DNA of 6,474 bases. Origin: Candidatus Zixiibacteriota bacterium. Lineage in GTDB: Bacteria; Zixibacteria; MSB-5A5; WJJR01. Position 1 is the stretch's first letter. Each line of letters starts with the position of its first letter. The notes below the pieces were generated by a model, which was not told the origin of the DNA, made no database searches, and worked only from the letters and a program-made list of their open reading frames with translations. The position numbers were made by a program, and so were the translations under genes. Shown here in pieces: positions 1-5,771 of the stretch. Where the stretch lies: positions 1 through 6,474 of the forward strand of contig JAGVEK010000304.1 of assembly GCA_020058315.1 (NCBI GenBank), written 5' to 3'.

Positions 1-610
1 GCAGATCAGCGGCGATTGCCCTGCGTTCCCGCGCCTCTGCCAAAGAGAGCTGGGCGGCCAGCTGACGGAGCTGTTTGTGGTGCGTTTCGATCTTGTGCTC
101 CGCTCTCTGGAGCTCGGCGATCTGAGCCTGCAATGCCAGATTGGTTTTGCGCAGCTCCTCGGTTCTGCCGTTCACCAATCGTTCAAGGTGGTGATGCGCG
201 CGGCGCAGTTCCTGGTCGGCCAGCCAGTGCTGAAAGTACGAACGCAGCATCTCAGCGAGCGAATCGATCAGATCGCGCTCCTCCTTGAGAAAGGGTCCCT
301 CGTCGGCCGGCGGACGCGGTTCCAGATAACAGATCTCGATGGACCCGCGCTCGCCACCGCGAGTTGTGAACGACGCCCTTTGCATCCATGCAGTCTCCAG
401 GAATCCGGGCGTCGTGGCCTCGCGCTCTTGGAAACGAACGCGTGCGCAGGTGATTTCTGGATACTGCCATGCCGGCGCAAGCAAGGCGGCCACCTCCCGC
501 ATGACTTCGTCCGCCGGCTTCGTTTCGTCCTGAAGGATTCGGGCCGTACGGTGCAGCGCGGTCAATTCCTTGACCCGCTCCCTCAGCTCATGAAGAATCT
601 CACCGTTCAT
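1..610 (-). CDS. Sensor histidine kinase, NarL type (N-terminal part, runs off window)
   Basis: Open from the ATG at 610 to the window edge: 203 codons, no stop. The start is supported by AGGAG about 6 nt upstream. Residues 8-125 form a sensory domain with the stretch PAWQYPEITCARV (about 46-58) and later ADEGPFLKEERDLI (102-115). From memory, this GAF-like domain recurs in PAS-containing sensor kinases of deltaproteobacteria and relatives; its ligand is unknown to me. Residues 130-180 are a charged helix of the LxxLVxxRTxEL type, a coiled-coil linker. Residues 180-203 (LRQLAAQLSLAEARERRAIA, then ADL) match the start of a HisKA_3 dimerisation helix, in which LHD carries the phosphorylated His. 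The next codon begins with C, consistent with His, but lies outside the window. There is no signal peptide or membrane segment, so it is probably cytoplasmic. A NarL/LuxR-type response regulator partner is expected but not seen. The kinase assignment rests on the helix motif because the ATPase domain is off-window. Confidence 0.85.
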   Translation of the reverse strand, partial: MNGEILHELRERVKELTALHRTARILQDETKPADEVMREVAALLAPAWQYPEITCARVRFQEREATTPGFLETAWMQRASFTTRGGERGSIEICYLEPRPPADEGPFLKEERDLIDSLAEMLRSYFQHWLADQELRRAHHHLERLVNGRTEELRKTNLALQAQIAELQRAEHKIETHHKQLRQLAAQLSLAEARERRAIAADL

Positions 611-617
611 GCTCTCC
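611..617 (-). promoter_or_regulatory. Ribosome binding site of the sensor kinase gene
   Basis: Read on the minus strand, the bases just before the ATG at 610 are GGCAGGAGAGC. AGGAG sits at a normal distance from the start and fixes the start codon of the truncated kinase gene. Confidence 0.6.
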
Positions 618-805
618 TGCCTCGCCGGTGACCGTGGAAGTCCGCGAGTCTGTCGCGCCGGCCGGTGGGTGCAACGGTCTGCCCGAAGCTGACTGCCCGG
701 TCGCAATTGGTGGTCGCCGCGCCGTTCGCTCTCTCGCTTCCCCCGAACTCTATGTAGTGAATTCTGACGACGGACACTGGTGATTTCCGATGCTTGGCAA
801 CTGAG

Positions 806-820
806 TTCGATTGCATCGAA
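806..820. repeat. Perfect inverted repeat, candidate operator
   Basis: TTCGAT-TGC-ATCGAA is a perfect 6-bp inverted repeat around a 3-base centre. It lies about 200 bp upstream of the kinase start and 37 bp past the MFS stop. It could be a protein-binding site or the stem of a small RNA hairpin. No T-run follows on either strand, so a terminator is unlikely. Function is inferred from symmetry only. Confidence 0.4.
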
Positions 821-856
821 AGGGGATCACGTGAACTCCAGCGGGCAACGCGGAGA

Positions 857-2152
857 TCAACCCCCGGGGACTTCGGGGGACACGGCGCTTTCGGCAGCTT
901 CCCGCATCAGACGCAGTTCTCGCGCCTGGAGTCGCCACGTGGGAAGCTGCCGGTAGAAAACCGCCGCGCTGATGAAGCAAACCGCCCCACCCGCCGCCAC
1001 TGTCCCCGGCGCACCGAGCTTGTCGGCAAGAAGTCCGGCGAGCAGCGCCCCGAACGGCGCCATTCCCATGAACATCATCGAATAAACCGCCATCACCCGG
1101 CCCCGAAGACGATCGGGTACAAGTGTCTGAAGCAAGGTGTTCGTTGACGCCATCTGCGTCATCATCGCGAATCCCACCGGAACGAGCAGCGCCGCCGACA
1201 ACCAGAACGTGCGTGAAAGCGAAAACAGGATGAGGCTTGTTCCGAAACCCGCCGCAGCGAGTGGCACCCACCGTCCCAGCCCACGAACTTCGCGGCGCGC
1301 CGCGAGGCGTAACGCACCCAAAAGCGCGCCGACCCCCGCCGCACTCATGAGCACCCCCAGACCCTGGGAACCACCGTGAAGGATGCGACCGGCGAAGATC
1401 GGCATAAGCACGGCGTAGGGCATTCCGGTCAAACTAACCAGCCCGAGCAGCAACAGCAGGGCGCGGATCGGCCGGGTCTGCGCGGCATAGCGAAACCCTT
1501 CCGCATAATGACCCAGCGTGGACCCCGGAGGGGGCGCCGCTTTGTGCGAAACAAGTTTCATCAGCAGAAGCCCTGCAATCACCGCCAGATAACTCGTCGC
1601 GTTCGCAAAGAAGCACCATCCCTCGCCGATCACCGCAACCAACGTTCCTGCCACCGCCGGCCCGAGAATTCGTGCGCCGTTGAACATCGAGGAATTGACG
1701 GCGATGGCGTTCATCAGGTCCTCTTTGCCAACCATCTCGACAATGAACGCCTGACGCGCCGGGATGTCGAAAGCGTTCACGACACCCAGCAGGGATGCCA
1801 GTATGTAGACATGCCACACCTGGACGTGGCCGGAAAGCGTCAGCACCGTCAGGATAGATGCCAAAAGCATCGAGGAGGCCTGCGTCCCGATGATGATTCG
1901 ATGACGGTTGAAGCGATCCGCCACAGTTCCGCCCACCGCCGCGAAGAGAAAGACCGGGATCTGCCCGCAAAATCCGACCATTCCAAGCTGCACCGCCGAA
2001 CCGGTCAGCCGGTAGACCAGCCACGCCTGCGCCAGCGACTGCATCCAGGTACCGATCAGCGACACCAACTGACCGCCAAAGAACAATTGGAAGTTGCGGT
2101 GCCGCAGAGCGCGCATCGCAGTGGGGAGTTTCGAGATCGGGGGAGTCATCAT
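857..2152 (-). CDS. MFS exporter, MFS_3 / EntS-like (DHA3) family
   Basis: 431 residues, a usual length for a 12-helix major facilitator. The N-terminus (about 14-58, RHRNFQLFFGGQLVSLIGTW onward) is typical of the MFS_3 (TMEffluxprot/EntS-like) group. Motif A between helices 2 and 3 is GGTVADRFNRHR (74-85). The family-typical stretch FDIPARQAFIVEMV (128-141) is followed by GKEDLMNAIAVNSS (142-155). The C-terminal half carries the matching LVPDRLRGRVMAVYSMMFMG (344-363). These are proton-driven exporters in the inner membrane; relatives export siderophores, macrolides and other small molecules, and the substrate cannot be read here. Two consecutive ATGs (2152 and 2149) could start it. Neither has a clear Shine-Dalgarno (upstream is CTTCAATAAG), so translation may be weak. 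The gene lies 192 bp after the glycosyltransferase stop and 246 bp before the kinase start, spacing that argues against tight co-transcription. It could export a product modified by the neighbouring glycosyltransferase, but nothing in the sequence shows this. Confidence 0.92.
   Translation of the reverse strand: MMTPPISKLPTAMRALRHRNFQLFFGGQLVSLIGTWMQSLAQAWLVYRLTGSAVQLGMVGFCGQIPVFLFAAVGGTVADRFNRHRIIIGTQASSMLLASILTVLTLSGHVQVWHVYILASLLGVVNAFDIPARQAFIVEMVGKEDLMNAIAVNSSMFNGARILGPAVAGTLVAVIGEGWCFFANATSYLAVIAGLLLMKLVSHKAAPPPGSTLGHYAEGFRYAAQTRPIRALLLLLGLVSLTGMPYAVLMPIFAGRILHGGSQGLGVLMSAAGVGALLGALRLAARREVRGLGRWVPLAAAGFGTSLILFSLSRTFWLSAALLVPVGFAMMTQMASTNTLLQTLVPDRLRGRVMAVYSMMFMGMAPFGALLAGLLADKLGAPGTVAAGGAVCFISAAVFYRQLPTWRLQARELRLMREAAESAVSPEVPGG
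861..879 (-). terminator. GC hairpin at the 3' end of the MFS gene (weak terminator candidate)
   Basis: CCCCCG and CGGGGG pair around a 7-base loop, inside the last codons of the MFS gene and ending just before its TGA. On the minus strand it is followed by TTGATCT rather than a T-run. It could slow polymerase or protect the mRNA end; intrinsic termination is doubtful. Confidence 0.25.
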
Positions 2153-2344
2153 CTTATTGAAGCCTGCACACTGCGTCCGATTGTCGGCTCAAGCGGCGTG
2201 CCCCGACCGCGAAAGCTGACCGTGGCATTATGCCGCCTCCCGCGGGCGGTGACGCATGCACCGTGAGGCCGGAAGCTTAGGTTACGGCCTTGCCAATCTC
2301 TCAGGTAGAGAATTATGGGAGGTCAAAGCATCCGATGGCAATGA
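2153..2344. other. Intergenic region between glycosyltransferase and MFS genes
   Basis: 192 bp with no gene. On the minus strand it contains TTGACC (near 2325), a small hairpin TCTCT-ACCTG-AGAGA, and the nested hairpins at 2233-2269. TTGACC could be a -35 box, but the hexamer 17 bp downstream (TGAGAG) is a poor -10, so I do not call a promoter. The region is long enough to hold a separate promoter or a leader for the MFS gene. Confidence 0.45.
2233..2269 (-). promoter_or_regulatory. Mutually exclusive hairpins in the MFS leader region
   Basis: On the minus strand CGGTG (2251-2247 side) pairs with CACCG (2263-2259 side), enclosed by an outer GCCTC/GAGGC pairing (2269-2265 with 2239-2235). A second hairpin, CCGCC/GGCGG (2249-2245 with 2237-2233), shares bases with the first, so the two cannot form together. 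They lie about 80-115 nt before the MFS start. Alternative pairing of this kind is what attenuators use, but no T-run or leader peptide is visible; a DNA-level binding site is equally possible. Confidence 0.3.
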
Positions 2345-3514
2345 TCACGCATAGAACTCCCGTTTCGCCCCCAGCGACGTGTACACCAGCGTGCGGTACA
2401 AGTCGGCGAAACGCCTCACTTCGTTTTCCACCGTGAATTCAGTGCGGGCGCGTTCACGGGCGGCCGCGCCGAAACGCGAGGCAAGATCATCGGCCAGAAG
2501 CAGGATGTTGATTCGCATCGCGAGCGCGTCGGCTTCTCCGGGATCGAACAAGTATCCGCTTTCGCCGTGGCGAATCAGTTCGGGATTGCCACCCACCGAT
2601 GTCGCGACAATCGGCAATCCGGCAGCCATGTACGACAACAGCGTGTCGGAGCATCCCTCTGACATCGAGGTCAGCACGGCGACATCGGCGGCCTGGAGCC
2701 ACCGTGCGCGGACCGACAAGTCATCGACCAGCATCATTCGTTCCAGCACACCCGCCTGCGCGGCGCGCGCACGCAACTTTACGACGGCATCCGCTGATTC
2801 CTGCATCATGAGCACGAAGCGTGCGTGCGGGTAAAGCGGCGCCAGATGGACAGCGGCGGCCAAAAATGTCGCGTGATCCTTGATCCGTTCGAGCGGGCTT
2901 TCCATGTAGATGACCCGTTGCTGAACCGACAGACCGAAGGCATGCTTGGCATCCGCAACGGATTGTGAGGTTCGAGGCAGCGCATCGATCCTCTCGATCC
3001 CCCCAGCGATAACGTCCACGTGATCGCGCCGCACTCTCTCCTGACGGACCAGCCGCGCCGCCGCCGCCGATGAACTGACCACAAAACGTGCCGCCGCCGC
3101 ATTGGCTTTTCTCAGTGCGATCAGATGATCGGCGGTGAGCGTATGTCCCAAGTCGCGGACACCGGCGATACAAACACCGATTCCCGCGGCTCGAGCAATC
3201 GGCAGGCCGAGCAGACGCGCGCTCAGATCGTAGGCGCAGACCAGATCGAACCGCCCCTCGGTGATGACACGCGACAGTCGCGCCCTTCCCAGCCAATCCC
3301 ATCCCGGCTTGAATTGGGAAATCCCGGCGGAGACGGCCTCGCATGGGATTGCCAGACGGTCGAAATCGGCACAAATGCCATGCATCGCCACAACCGTCGG
3401 CGCGAAAAGAGCCGAATCGAAACGCCTGACTAAGCGTCCCAGATGGGCCAGTGTCTCGCGCGCCGGATCATCCAGCCGGTCGACCAGATAGAGGATTCGG
3501 AGGCGTTCACGCAT
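2345..3514 (-). CDS. Glycosyltransferase family 4 (GT-B fold), with altered active-site residues
   Basis: 389 residues, a normal length for a GT4 retaining glycosyltransferase, which moves a sugar from a nucleotide sugar to a lipid, glycan or small acceptor. RILYLVDRLDD (5-15) starts the N-terminal Rossmann half. The C-terminal half starts near 198 (QQRVIYMESPLERIKDHATF) and carries the family signature SEGCSDTLLSYMAAGLPIVA (285-304) followed by TSVGGNPELIRHGESGYL. Two usually conserved residues differ. In the R-x4-K pair the Lys is present (K212), but the Arg position is Pro207, with an Arg three residues later (R210). In the E-x7-E motif Glu286 is present, but the second Glu is Ser294. The ATG at 3514 is the only start that keeps the N-terminal Rossmann strand; it has no Shine-Dalgarno and a strong hairpin just upstream. 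No signal peptide or membrane helix is evident, so it is probably cytoplasmic or membrane-associated. It is divergent from tRNA-Ser. The acceptor is unknown; exopolysaccharide or glycolipid synthesis is the usual role. It may be active with shifted specificity, or degenerate. Confidence 0.9.
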   Translation of the reverse strand: MRERLRILYLVDRLDDPARETLAHLGRLVRRFDSALFAPTVVAMHGICADFDRLAIPCEAVSAGISQFKPGWDWLGRARLSRVITEGRFDLVCAYDLSARLLGLPIARAAGIGVCIAGVRDLGHTLTADHLIALRKANAAAARFVVSSSAAAARLVRQERVRRDHVDVIAGGIERIDALPRTSQSVADAKHAFGLSVQQRVIYMESPLERIKDHATFLAAAVHLAPLYPHARFVLMMQESADAVVKLRARAAQAGVLERMMLVDDLSVRARWLQAADVAVLTSMSEGCSDTLLSYMAAGLPIVATSVGGNPELIRHGESGYLFDPGEADALAMRINILLLADDLASRFGAAARERARTEFTVENEVRRFADLYRTLVYTSLGAKREFYA

Positions 3515-3518
3515 AGCA

Positions 3519-3536
3519 GGGGTGGGAGCCCGCCCC
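3519..3536 (-). promoter_or_regulatory. GC-rich hairpin directly upstream of the glycosyltransferase start
   Basis: On the minus strand GGGG-C-GG and CC-A-CCCC pair around a GCTC tetraloop with one C/A mismatch. The stem ends 4 nt before the ATG at 3514 and occupies the place where a ribosome binding site would be. It could hold translation low. The pairing is visible; the effect is inferred. Confidence 0.35.
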
Positions 3537-3547
3537 AGCCCTATCGT

Positions 3548-3563
3548 GGATGGTCAGACATCC
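3548..3563. repeat. Small inverted repeat in the glycosyltransferase/tRNA divergent region
   Basis: GGATG-GTCAGA-CATCC is a perfect 5-bp inverted repeat with a 6-base loop, about 35 bp upstream of the glycosyltransferase ATG. It could be a leader hairpin or a binding site. A second dyad, TCGAT-TT-ATCGA, lies at 3589-3600 in the same intergenic stretch. Confidence 0.3.
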
Positions 3564-3657
3564 GGCGGTCGCGAGTACGGGTTCCCAATCGATTTATCGA
3601 CGCCCCGAGGCATTACCTGAAAAGGTGGAGACAAATTCCGGTCTGATCGAAAGCTGC

Positions 3658-3686
3658 TTGATCGGATACTCCCAAACGGATAACTT
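3658..3686 (+). promoter_or_regulatory. Possible sigma-70-type promoter of tRNA-Ser
   Basis: TTGATC (3658-3663) and TAACTT (3681-3686) are separated by exactly 17 bp, just before the tRNA. The -35 matches the consensus at 4 of 6 bases and the -10 at 3 of 6. The predicted start would fall almost at the first tRNA base, leaving little 5' leader for RNase P, so the true promoter may be elsewhere. Confidence 0.3.
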
Positions 3687-3692
3687 CCAGCC

Positions 3693-3783
3693 GGAGAGAT
3701 GTCCGAGTGGTTTAAGGAGCACGCCTGGAAAGCGTGTAGGCGCTCAAACCGCCTCCCGGGTTCAAATCCCGGTCTCTCCGCCA
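3693..3783 (+). tRNA. tRNA-Ser (anticodon GGA)
   Basis: A complete class II tRNA folds here. The acceptor stem pairs GGAGAGA (3693-3699) with TCTCTCC (3773-3779). The anticodon stem pairs CACGC (3720-3724) with GCGTG (3732-3736) around loop CTGGAAA, giving anticodon GGA (3727-3729), which reads serine codons UCC and UCU. The long variable arm pairs AGGCG (3738-3742) with CGCCT (3750-3754), as expected for serine. The T arm pairs CCGGG with CCCGG around TTCAAAT. Discriminator base G3780 suits serine, and the CCA end (3781-3783) is encoded. All stems are perfect, so the gene looks functional. It is the only plus-strand gene in the window. Confidence 0.97.
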
Positions 3784-3809
3784 TTTCTCCCCCTACGAAA
3801 AGCCAGGAC

Positions 3810-3849
3810 AAAACCGAAACCCCGCCCCGCAAGAGCGGCGGGACGGGGT
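3810..3849 (-). terminator. Intrinsic terminator of the secreted repeat protein gene
   Basis: ACCCCG-C-CCCGC (3819-3830) pairs with GCGGG-A-CGGGGT (3838-3849) around a 7-base loop. Transcribed from the minus strand, the one non-Watson-Crick position becomes a U-G wobble, giving a continuous 12-bp stem. It is followed by TT-CGG-TTTT, a broken U-tract. From the plus strand the same position is an A/C mismatch, and GTTCCCC follows. The element therefore suits the minus-strand gene ending at 3927 better, although it may also stop tRNA transcription. It sits 78 bp past that gene's stop codon. Confidence 0.7.
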
Positions 3850-3926
3850 GTTCCCCCTGTGCGATCCCGCCAAAGCCCTACTTCAGCAGGATCATTTTCT
3901 TTGACTACCTACGGAGAACTCGTCGC

Positions 3927-5561
3927 TCACGACCCACACGGGTTGACCGGCTCGGGCCCACCGCTGAATGCTGTCGCGATGAGGTAGATCACGTCGAAGA
4001 CGTCTGTGACGCCATCATTGTTCACGTCTCCTCTTGTCGTCGGGCAGGGGGCATCTTGTGGATCGGTTTGGCCACTGAAGGTGATGCTGATCTCCCCAAT
4101 GACATCGAAAACGTCGATCACCGCGTCGCCGTTGATATTACCTTGAAGCGCGCAGTTGCAGCCACTGTTGAGCCAGTTGGCCAAGTTGCGGACGTACCTC
4201 GGATGGTCGAGATGTGTCACCGCAAGGTCAGGGTATGCGGACGCATTCGTGAAGCGATAGAAGGTCGCATCCCATGCCACCCGGCCTCCGATACCTGTGC
4301 TGGCGGCAACCATATTGATGCTGTTGTCCGTTCCGATAATCTGGGCGGCACCCGTGATCTCGAGGTTACCCTCGTTCAGATTCGCCTCTATCTGGGAGAC
4401 ACCAGTCCAGATTGCATGTGAAGGAAATCCTGCAGTCGGCACGGGACATCCAACTGGTCCGCCACAATGATCGCAGTCCCAACAAGGAACTCCGACGAAC
4501 TGCGCTCCGAATCCCGGGGAGAACTGGTTCGCTGGTGCGACGTACGAATAGCCATCGCCGATCACCATAATTCCCTTACCCGCCACATGGAAGTCCTGAA
4601 TCGCCTGAACTTCTGCGGCCGTGAGCACCGGTGAGCCTTCTGTTGAGACAAACCACAATTGACCATAATCCGAAAGGATCGCGGCAGTAAGAGTCGGCAT
4701 GGTCGACCTATCCTGAACAGCCACGCTGAATCCGTCCTGCGCGAGAATCGCGGGCAGATCAGTGTCAAAGTCTGTCGCGCGCAGGGGTTCATCGTAGTCA
4801 CGCGTCGAGTAAAGAAGGATGCGCTTGCCAAGCCAGTTGGCCAAGTTGCGGACGTACCTCGGATTGTCGAGGTGTGTCACCGCAAGGTCAGGGTGTGCGG
4901 ACGCATCCGTGAAGCGATAGGAAGTCGCATCCCATGCCACCCGGCCTCCGATGCCTGTGCTGGCAGCAACCATATTGATGCTGTTGTCAGTTCCAATAAT
5001 CTGAGCGGAACCAGTAATCGCAAGGTCTCCCTCGTTTAGATTCGCTTCGATCTGGAAGACGCCGGTCCAAATCTCGTGTGGTGGGAATCCCGCCGTGGAC
5101 ACGGGACACCCTACTGATCCACCGCAATGGTTGCAGTCGCAGCAGGTATTGCTCACATATTGGGCTCCAAACCCTGGTGGGAACTGGTTGGCGGGGGCGG
5201 TGTACCAACAACCATCACCGATCACCATTACTCCTTTTCCAGCGTCGTGGAAATCCTGGATCGCCTGGACTTCCTCGACCGTGAGCACCGGGGAACTCTC
5301 CGTCGAGACAAACCACAATTGACCATAGTCCGAGAGGATCGCGGCCGCAAGAGTCGGCATCGTCGCCCTGTCCTGAACAGCCACGCTGAATCCGTCCTGC
5401 GCGAGAATCGCGGGCAGATCCGTGTCAAAGTCCGTCGCGCGCAAGGCTGTGCCGTAATCACGTGTCGAGTAAACAAGAATGCGCGTGGCGGGTGATTGGG
5501 CCATCACGTCGACCGCGAGCGACAGCAGCGCCCAAGCCAAAATCATTGGCATTCGTTTCAT
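3927..5561 (-). CDS. Secreted protein with two tandem GATase-like repeats and a dockerin-type tail
   Basis: 544 residues, not recognised as a named protein. A signal peptide is clear: KR near the start, hydrophobic core 6-17, likely cleavage after VMA (residue 21). Two 218-residue repeats follow (27-244 and 247-464), about 85% identical with no gaps. Each begins RIL-V/L-YSTRDY and ends NPRYVRNLANWL or HPRYVRNLANWL. The pattern of strand, 'SDYGQLWFVST', helix 'EVQAIQDFH' and 'GKG-V/I-MVIGDG' resembles the class I glutamine amidotransferase-like (ThuA-type) fold. No convincing Cys-His-Glu catalytic triad is visible, so it may be a binding or structural module. Each repeat keeps C-x2-C-x2-C-x5-C (140/143/146/152 and 360/363/366/372). 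Residues 474-542 hold two dockerin-type calcium loops: N475/N477/D479/D483/D486 and D512/N514/D516/D520/D523, each followed by VFDVI. Such tails occur on exported proteins of Planctomycetota, Zixibacteria and similar bacteria and need not mean a cellulosome. The start is fixed by GGAGGT 4 nt upstream. A sigma-54 promoter lies at 5688-5673 and a terminator follows the stop. Confidence 0.88.
   Translation of the reverse strand: MKRMPMILAWALLSLAVDVMAQSPATRILVYSTRDYGTALRATDFDTDLPAILAQDGFSVAVQDRATMPTLAAAILSDYGQLWFVSTESSPVLTVEEVQAIQDFHDAGKGVMVIGDGCWYTAPANQFPPGFGAQYVSNTCCDCNHCGGSVGCPVSTAGFPPHEIWTGVFQIEANLNEGDLAITGSAQIIGTDNSINMVAASTGIGGRVAWDATSYRFTDASAHPDLAVTHLDNPRYVRNLANWLGKRILLYSTRDYDEPLRATDFDTDLPAILAQDGFSVAVQDRSTMPTLTAAILSDYGQLWFVSTEGSPVLTAAEVQAIQDFHVAGKGIMVIGDGYSYVAPANQFSPGFGAQFVGVPCWDCDHCGGPVGCPVPTAGFPSHAIWTGVSQIEANLNEGNLEITGAAQIIGTDNSINMVAASTGIGGRVAWDATFYRFTNASAYPDLAVTHLDHPRYVRNLANWLNSGCNCALQGNINGDAVIDVFDVIGEISITFSGQTDPQDAPCPTTRGDVNNDGVTDVFDVIYLIATAFSGGPEPVNPCGS
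4170..4823 (-). repeat. Intragenic tandem duplication, copy 2 (C-terminal)
   Basis: This 654-bp unit encodes residues 247-464 of the secreted protein and repeats the unit at 4830-5483 with an exact offset of 660 bp and no insertions or deletions. By direct comparison I count about 108 differences in about 653 aligned bases, or roughly 83% identity. The stretch at 4171-4204 is identical to 4831-4864. Protein identity (about 85%) is as high as DNA identity, which points to selection keeping both copies. Confidence 0.92.
4830..5483 (-). repeat. Intragenic tandem duplication, copy 1 (N-terminal)
   Basis: This unit encodes residues 27-244 of the secreted protein and is the partner of the unit at 4170-4823. 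Differences cluster around the cysteine segment (residues 135-168); the first 60 and last 60 residues are nearly unchanged. Copy 1 has two extra cysteines (118 and 141) where copy 2 has Tyr and Trp. Confidence 0.92.
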
Positions 5562-5565
5562 CTCT

Positions 5566-5571
5566 ACCTCC
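5566..5571 (-). promoter_or_regulatory. Ribosome binding site of the secreted protein gene
   Basis: GGAGGT on the minus strand lies 4 nt before the ATG at 5561. It is the best Shine-Dalgarno in the window and suggests efficient translation of the secreted protein. Confidence 0.8.
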
Positions 5572-5597
5572 GATGGTTGATGGTTTAAGGCTCACGT

Positions 5598-5608
5598 CCG
5601 TCTGACGG
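5598..5608. repeat. Short inverted repeat in the predicted 5' leader
   Basis: CCGTC-T-GACGG is a perfect 5-bp dyad with a single central base. It lies between the predicted sigma-54 transcription start (about 5662) and the ribosome site. It may be a hairpin in the leader or a DNA-binding half-site pair. Confidence 0.3.
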
Positions 5609-5672
5609 TCGACGACGCTGGATGATCATGGCGCTAGCACTGACCGAATCTCGTCGACCTGCCTAATCGGAG

Positions 5673-5688
5673 TGCAAAAGAAGTGCCA
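5673..5688 (-). promoter_or_regulatory. Sigma-54 (RpoN) -24/-12 promoter for the secreted protein gene
   Basis: On the minus strand the sequence is TGGCAC-TTCTT-TTGCA, which matches every base of the core consensus TGGCAC-N5-TTGCW at correct spacing. The -24 GG and -12 GC elements are both intact. The predicted start is near 5662, leaving a leader of about 100 nt before the ATG at 5561. The promoter lies between the stop of a sigma-54 activator gene and the secreted protein gene, on the same strand and in the right direction. Sigma-54 promoters need an activator bound upstream; a candidate site is at 5772-5798. Confidence 0.85.
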
Positions 5689-5771
5689 GATAGCCATCGG
5701 GACTTATCGCAAAGATCTTCCGTGACTTACTCGCGCTGTCTACTTCTAACTGGCGAGCGTGTGGCGGGAAT

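Larger units (their letters stand above)
611..856. other. Intergenic region between MFS gene and sensor kinase gene
   Basis: 246 bp without a convincing gene. The short open frames here lack ribosome sites and resemble nothing I recognise. The region holds a perfect palindrome (806-820) and the kinase ribosome site. I see no strong -35/-10 pair and no sigma-54 site. A TACATA near 750 on the minus strand could be a -10 box, but no -35 lies at the right distance. Confidence 0.5.

Noticed and set aside
607..816. Small minus-strand frame (69 codons) between MFS and kinase genes
   Set aside because: No ribosome site, no recognisable domain, and it overlaps the kinase start; the composition looks like noncoding DNA.
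1376..2266. Long open frame on the plus strand (296 codons) opposite the MFS gene
   Set aside because: It is antisense to an unmistakable 12-helix transporter; its composition (rich in Arg, Gln, His) is typical of a shadow frame in GC-rich DNA, and it has no ribosome site.
2290..2335. CTACCTGAGAGATTGGC on the minus strand, reminiscent of riboswitch core pieces (TPP or glycine)
   Set aside because: The other conserved segments of either aptamer are missing; only a 5-bp hairpin TCTCT/AGAGA can be formed.
3693..3783. tRNA-Ser as an integration (att) site for a mobile element
   Set aside because: No duplicated tRNA 3' end, integrase or phage-like gene is present in the window.
3699..4421. 240-codon plus-strand frame starting inside the tRNA and running opposite the secreted protein
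   Set aside because: It begins within tRNA-Ser, overlaps the terminator and mirrors the repeat-protein coding sequence; no domain is recognisable.
4170..5483. The two long repeats as an insertion sequence or CRISPR-like array
   Set aside because: They are in-frame protein domain repeats without terminal inverted repeats, transposase or short spacer-repeat structure.
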